Positions 59,876 through 64,000 of a stretch of DNA of 64,000 bases are shown one piece after another. The stretch lies in contig NZ_FOOC01000001.1 in NCBI RefSeq assembly GCF_900113085.1, positions 1 through 64,000 of the forward strand, written 5' to 3'. Made by a program: the position numbers and the translations under genes. Origin of the DNA: Fontimonas thermophila. Lineage in GTDB: Bacteria; Pseudomonadota; Gammaproteobacteria; Nevskiales; Nevskiaceae. Each line of letters starts with the position of its first letter. Within the stretch, counting starts at the first letter, position 1. The notes under the pieces were generated by a model that did not search any database, was not told the DNA's origin, and saw nothing but the letters and a program-made list of their open reading frames with translations.

Positions 59876-62448
59876 GGCCGGGTCAGCGCAGCCGAGGCCG
59901 CGGCGTTGAATTCGCCGTATTCATCGACGATGCCGCCGGCGGCGACGAAAGCGGTTTCGCCGCGCGCGATCGGCACAAGGCTCACCCAGCGGTCGCCCTG
60001 GGCATGCAGCGGCTGGGTGTACACCGAGCCGTCGGCACGGCGCACGGTCAGGGTCGCCGTGCGCACCTGGGCCGTATCCGCCCACGGCCGGAAACTGCAG
60101 CGGTTGCAGTACTGCTGGTGGACGCGGCGATCATCCGTGCCGTAGCGCAAGAGGACGCGACGCGGATCGATCCAGTTCAAGCCGCCGTCATAGCTGTCCG
60201 GATAGTCGATCGGGCCGATGCGATACGCCGGCTCCCCGGCGGGAACTTCGTAAGTGCCGGCGTCGGTGCTCATGCCATTGCGGAAAGACCGGTGCTCGCC
60301 AACCGGACCGATGCGCGCCGAAACGCGCCCGTCGGCTTCAAGGCGCAGATCTTCCACGGTGATCCCGCCCCACGGCACGACTTCGAACGGTGTGCTGACC
60401 AGGCGATAGTGTTCGATGCCGACGAGGCCGCGTTTGTGCCCTTCGACGACGAAACGGTACGTGCCGAGCGGCGTCGCCGGCGGCCGCGCGCCGAGGTCGT
60501 GCAGCTCGGAGATGAAGACTTCGAAGCTCGCGCGCCAGCGCCATTCGAACTGCCCGGCGCGCCAGGCCAGCAACTGCGCCGGGTCGGGAAACGCAACGCC
60601 GATGTCGGACGCAAATGGATTCGGCGGTAGCGGTAGGGTGCCGAGGGCCTCGATGAACCGCACCTGTAGTTGCACTTCGCCCTCTTGCGTGCCGTAAGTC
60701 TCCCAGACACCGTCGTCGACGCTGCCGGACAACAGCCGTTCGACGCGCACCACCGGCGCGCCCAGATAGGGTGTCCCACCGATGAAGTCGAGCACCGCCG
60801 CCGAGAACCGTGGCACGGTGGGTGCCGGCTGTGCGGTGATCGCCGGCACGCCGCCATCGGGCGGAATGCTCACGTCGTATAGCGCGGTGTAAGTGCGCGC
60901 CAGCTCGCCGAGCGTGCGTGCCAGGCTTTCTGCGCGCGCGCTCTCGGCCTGGTAGACCTCATCGAGCGGATTGAACGGCATCGCCACATCGGCGCCATTG
61001 AGCCTGGCCGCCAGCCGCGCCAGCCGCGTCGCCAGATAGTCGGCGCCGTGCGGACCCAGCCCGTTGAGCGCCTTGCGGTAGTGGTCGTGGGCGCGGTACT
61101 CGCGGTATTCGGGGACATAACCCCAGTAGTCGTTGGCCATGCCGATGGCGAGCACCAGGCCGTAGCCGTGCGCGGGGAATTCCTCGTGGGTGAAATTGCC
61201 CTTGATCAGCGCCGGATCGAGCGGCTCGGATTCCGCATAGAGCGCGTAGTCGATCGCCTCCCAGCCGGCGGCGTCGTTGTGGATTTGCGCGCGTGCGCGC
61301 GCAAGCTTCGCCGGATCGGCGAGGCTGCCGGGAATCGGCTGGTCGAAAGCCGCTGGGTAGCGCGCCTTCTGCCGCGCGCAGTGCGCGGCGTAGCGTTGAT
61401 CCCGCTCGATCAGTCCGCGCTCCTCGGCCACGCACATCCAGTCCCAGCCGGTCCACAGATTGCCGGCGACGCGGTCCAGCCGCGAGGCGAGATTGAGTGC
61501 CTGGGAAGTGAACTGCTCGCACGGACAGAACGTGGCGACGATGTCGCCGAGCCGGAACACCTGCAAGTGCACGGCCGCGGTTTCCTCGACCGCGGTCAAC
61601 GAGGTCGCGCTGTAACTGTGCGGGACCGGCACGCCGGCAGCGATGAGCTGGTCGCGCAGCGCGGTCGGGCTGTACGGCAGCGCGGCGAGCAGCGGCTCGG
61701 TGAGCGGGGTGAGCACCTCGTTGTGGTCATAGAAGCAGTCGGGGAACCCAAGGATCGGCAAGCCCAGCCGCAGGTCGGTGAACAGCGGGTCGGTGTTGCA
61801 GTTGGAGACGCCCGGATACGGGCGCGTGAACGGCGGCGCAAAGCGCTGCGACACCGCATCGACGCGAAAATGCGTCGTCAATGGCGCAAACTGACTCGGA
61901 TCTTCGGGGCGGTTCTGTTCGATGCGCGCAAGCGCCTGCTTGAGCGTATCGACGAGCAGGCGTGCGGCACGGTCGTAGCCCGAGAAATTCGACTCCTGGA
62001 ATTCGCGGCGCGCCTCGGGCGGATGCACGCGCGTGTCCTTGTGCGGGCCGGAGGCGCCGGTTTCGCGCTGGCTCCAGAGCGTCACCGCGCCGGTCTCGCG
62101 ATCGAGCATGCGCATCACCGCATGGGTGATGTCGCCATTGATGATCTCCTCGCCCCAGACCCATTCGGGGTGCACGCCGAAGATCACCCAGTTCGCGAGC
62201 GGTTTCGGCTGCGCTGGGTCGGAGACGTCGTCGAAGCGCACGACGCTGATCTGCTGCGTCGTGTAGTCATAGGGCTGGCCGGCAGGGGTGCCGTCCTGGC
62301 CGACCTTGGGACCGTAGGTGTGCGAAGTCACGTCGTTGGAGTGCACGGTGATGCCACCCATGCGCACCGGCTTCATCGTCGCCACCGCCTCGATCAGCGC
62401 ATCGCGCATCTGCGTGGCCATGTAGTCGTAGAAGCGCAGATCCATCAC
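59872..62448 (-). CDS. Ceramidase-like protein, C-terminal part (after frameshift)
   Basis: An 858-codon open frame that is the downstream half of one broken gene. Homology starts upstream of its first ATG, at about 62500, with TSPFYSTPGWGTWIFQD, which continues the reading frame lost at the end of the preceding ORF. It holds the second half of a neutral-ceramidase-like domain: YDYMATQMRDALIEAVATMKP, then PLANWVIFGVHPEWVWG and LWSQRETGASGPHKD, positions where the family has its zinc-binding HP and active-site regions. A C-terminal beta-rich domain (about 600-858) follows, ending EYGEFNAAASAALTRP. Lipid amide hydrolysis is a family-based guess. The stop overlaps that of the PLD gene. Confidence 0.75.
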   Translation of the reverse strand: MMDLRFYDYMATQMRDALIEAVATMKPVRMGGITVHSNDVTSHTYGPKVGQDGTPAGQPYDYTTQQISVVRFDDVSDPAQPKPLANWVIFGVHPEWVWGEEIINGDITHAVMRMLDRETGAVTLWSQRETGASGPHKDTRVHPPEARREFQESNFSGYDRAARLLVDTLKQALARIEQNRPEDPSQFAPLTTHFRVDAVSQRFAPPFTRPYPGVSNCNTDPLFTDLRLGLPILGFPDCFYDHNEVLTPLTEPLLAALPYSPTALRDQLIAAGVPVPHSYSATSLTAVEETAAVHLQVFRLGDIVATFCPCEQFTSQALNLASRLDRVAGNLWTGWDWMCVAEERGLIERDQRYAAHCARQKARYPAAFDQPIPGSLADPAKLARARAQIHNDAAGWEAIDYALYAESEPLDPALIKGNFTHEEFPAHGYGLVLAIGMANDYWGYVPEYREYRAHDHYRKALNGLGPHGADYLATRLARLAARLNGADVAMPFNPLDEVYQAESARAESLARTLGELARTYTALYDVSIPPDGGVPAITAQPAPTVPRFSAAVLDFIGGTPYLGAPVVRVERLLSGSVDDGVWETYGTQEGEVQLQVRFIEALGTLPLPPNPFASDIGVAFPDPAQLLAWRAGQFEWRWRASFEVFISELHDLGARPPATPLGTYRFVVEGHKRGLVGIEHYRLVSTPFEVVPWGGITVEDLRLEADGRVSARIGPVGEHRSFRNGMSTDAGTYEVPAGEPAYRIGPIDYPDSYDGGLNWIDPRRVLLRYGTDDRRVHQQYCNRCSFRPWADTAQVRTATLTVRRADGSVYTQPLHAQGDRWVSLVPIARGETAFVAAGGIVDEYGEFNAAASAALTRP

Positions 62449-64000
62449 GTCCTGGAAGATCCAGGTGCCCCACCCCGGCGTCGAGTAAAACGGCGAGGTA
62501 GGCTGTGCGAAGCCGTCATCGCGAGATTGGCCCCGGTCAAACGGGTGAGCGGCCCGGACTTGGCACCGGATGCGACCAGCGCATCGTGCTCCTCGAGCAA
62601 CTGCGCGACACGGCGCTGCAGCAAGTCGTTGGGGAGATAAAGATCGTTGGCGACGATGCCGACGCGGCGGCCGTCCCCATCTTCGATGACCAGCGCGCGC
62701 GTCGTGATACGTGTGCCGAGAATGTCGGCGCCGACTTTCTTGACCGAATGTCCGTAGGGATCGAATCCCGCGTTGCGCGCGATGCCGGCGCCGGTGGCGG
62801 AGAACTGGCCGGCCGAGGCGCCCAGATGCCAGCTCGCATCGCGCACCGCGACCCCGGCACGCGAGGGTCCGGCCGGCACCGGCGGCGGTGGGGCGCCGGC
62901 AAGCGCGGCGAGCTGCTCGCCGACCGCGCGTGACACCGTTTCAAGCCCGGCGCATAGCGCCTCGGGTGCACCCTGGGCGCGACAGCGCGCGACGACACCG
63001 GCGGCCGGGCTGGCGAGAAACTCTGCCGGCGACGGCGCGACGAGATCGGTGGCGGGATATTCCGCCGGCGCAGCCAGGCCGTCGAAGGCGGTCAGCAGCG
63101 CGCATTCAGGGTGCTGGTTGGCGATACCGAAGCCCAAGTCGGCGGCGGCATTCTGCAGTGTGCAGACCAGATGCCGGCCGATCGTCGGCGACACCATCAG
63201 CGTCCAGTGATCGGGGCAGGCACCGTCGACGTCCTGGCCCAGACCCTCAAGCAGCGCCTCCTCGGGACAGCCGCCGAGATAGAACGCGCCCTCGCGGAAG
63301 GTCTGCGCATACTGCTCCGGCGTGTACAGCATGTAGCCGAGGAAATCGTTGGCCGCACCGAGCAGGAAGTTTGCGCGCGCGCCGGTGATGCCGCCGCAAT
63401 CGGTGTCTGCTTCGATACCTTGCGGCAACGTCGCGCAGTCGCGCAGCGCATAGTGCAGTTGCGGGAAGGGCTCGCCCGGCATCGTGCCGATGAAGACATC
63501 GCCGATACGGATCGCCGACGCATATGTGCCGATGACCTGGCCCGTGACCCACGGCGGCGTGTCGGCGCGCTCGATCGACAGGCTGCCGCCCGCACCCGGC
63601 ACGTCGACGCGCGGAGCATAGTTGGCGAGCAGGATCGGCTGGGCGAGCGGCTCGCGCACGAACACCGTCTTCACGGCAACGGTGTCGCCGGCGACTTCGC
63701 TGCGCGCCGCGAACGCCGCATCGAGCAGGCTGCGCAGCCGCTGCCGGGCTTCGGCCTCGCGCGCGACGTTGTCGCCGGACTTGTTCCAGTCCATCGCGCC
63801 GAGCGCACCGACCAGGCCCAGGCCGACACCGCCGCTGGTGCGCTGCGCGATCTCCGCCGCCCAGGCGGTCCAGTCACCCGTAGCCGTGGTATTGGCGCTG
63901 GACAGCACGGTGGCGTGCGGCGCGTAGTTCATCAGCGTGGCGATCCGGCGCCCGCCGCGGTCCTCGGCGAACAGCACGCGGAACTCGCGGTCGGGGTCGT
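62445..64000 (-). CDS. Ceramidase-like protein, N-terminal part (runs off right edge, ends at frameshift)
   Basis: The frame is open to the right edge, so the true start lies outside. It contains the later half of a first ceramidase-like domain (ATLMNYAPHATVLSSANTTATGDW, resembling the FATHPTSM zinc region; GLGLVGALGAMDWNKSGD), then starts a second such domain with PSRAGVAVRDASWHLGASAG, TRALVIEDGDGRRVGIVANDLYLP and TGANLAMTASHS, where the family motif is THTHSGP. At 62500/62501 one missing base moves the frame: SHS should read on as HTSPFYSTPG. The present ORF instead ends 25 codons later at 62445. Two tandem catalytic-type domains in one chain of more than 1,370 residues is unusual. Real mutation or sequence error cannot be told apart here. 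Confidence 0.72.
   Translation of the reverse strand, partial: DPDREFRVLFAEDRGGRRIATLMNYAPHATVLSSANTTATGDWTAWAAEIAQRTSGGVGLGLVGALGAMDWNKSGDNVAREAEARQRLRSLLDAAFAARSEVAGDTVAVKTVFVREPLAQPILLANYAPRVDVPGAGGSLSIERADTPPWVTGQVIGTYASAIRIGDVFIGTMPGEPFPQLHYALRDCATLPQGIEADTDCGGITGARANFLLGAANDFLGYMLYTPEQYAQTFREGAFYLGGCPEEALLEGLGQDVDGACPDHWTLMVSPTIGRHLVCTLQNAAADLGFGIANQHPECALLTAFDGLAAPAEYPATDLVAPSPAEFLASPAAGVVARCRAQGAPEALCAGLETVSRAVGEQLAALAGAPPPPVPAGPSRAGVAVRDASWHLGASAGQFSATGAGIARNAGFDPYGHSVKKVGADILGTRITTRALVIEDGDGRRVGIVANDLYLPNDLLQRRVAQLLEEHDALVASGAKSGPLTRLTGANLAMTASHSLPRRFTRRRGGAPGSSRT

Noticed and set aside
62750-62775. TTCGAATCCC-like tRNA T-loop
   Set aside because: Isolated match inside a coding region with no acceptor or anticodon stem around it.

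Overview
The window comes from a GC-rich proteobacterium, most likely a gammaproteobacterium. The run hemF-tsaC-topA-smg-dprA-LysM lipoprotein / def-fmt-...-rsmB, the run tsaD / rpsU-yqeY-dnaG-rpoD, and the ntrBC-DUF4124-glnA block are all standard gammaproteobacterial neighbourhoods. Species or order cannot be fixed from sequence alone; a Chromatiales, Nevskiales or Xanthomonadales relative would fit. No tRNA, rRNA, CRISPR array or replication origin was seen.

Region 1 (1 to about 4.6 kb) is an accessory, rearranged zone. It holds the edge of an IS3-family element, an intact integron-type tyrosine integrase (intI), two near-identical 436-bp direct repeats (each an IS3 orfA remnant joined to the 3' end of a DUF2834 gene), an IS5-family remnant, and between the repeats a leftward cluster of three small secreted or membrane-anchored proteins of unknown function. 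Upstream of that cluster an 18-nt poly-G/C tract sits between a -35-like and a -10-like element. This is the layout of a phase-variable promoter and is the best candidate here for an undescribed system.

Region 2 (4.6 to 11 kb) holds a frameshifted XRE/MmyB-type regulator, a hotdog-fold DUF4442 protein and the nitrogen-regulation set ntrC-ntrB-DUF4124-glnA, with a good sigma-54 promoter in front of glnA. Region 3 (11 to 20.6 kb) has glyQ and glyS separated by metR/metE (with MetR operators) and katG, followed by a gmhB that lacks its zinc ligands. Region 4 (20.6 to 27 kb) has folB and tsaD leftward and the macromolecular-synthesis genes rpsU-yqeY-dnaG-rpoD rightward; DnaG has lost all four zinc-finger ligands.

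Region 5 (27 to 41.9 kb) has two tandem acidic beta-barrel-like proteins, two small cytochromes c, convergent ppx and ppk1 (polyphosphate), a type II NADH dehydrogenase, an EcsC-like protein, an NRDE protein, an O6-alkylguanine-DNA methyltransferase, a pteridine-reductase-type SDR, uppP, cca and slt. Region 6 (41.9 to 64 kb) has a TSUP transporter, oxyR, an outer-membrane protein with a poly-glycine loop, hemF, tsaC, topA, smg, dprA and a LysM lipoprotein, then def-fmt, a 1130-aa MASE1/CHASE/PAS/GGDEF/EAL protein, an SH3-domain protein, rsmB, a phospholipase-D-like nuclease, and a very large protein with tandem ceramidase-like domains that is broken by a one-base frameshift and runs off the right edge.

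Most of the window is housekeeping (translation, replication, transcription, nitrogen, methionine, haem, polyphosphate and cell wall). The accessory signal is concentrated in the first 4.6 kb and at the right edge. Two one-base frameshifts (near 4,910 and 62,500) and the long C run leave open the possibility of local sequence error; this is noted in the relevant entries.
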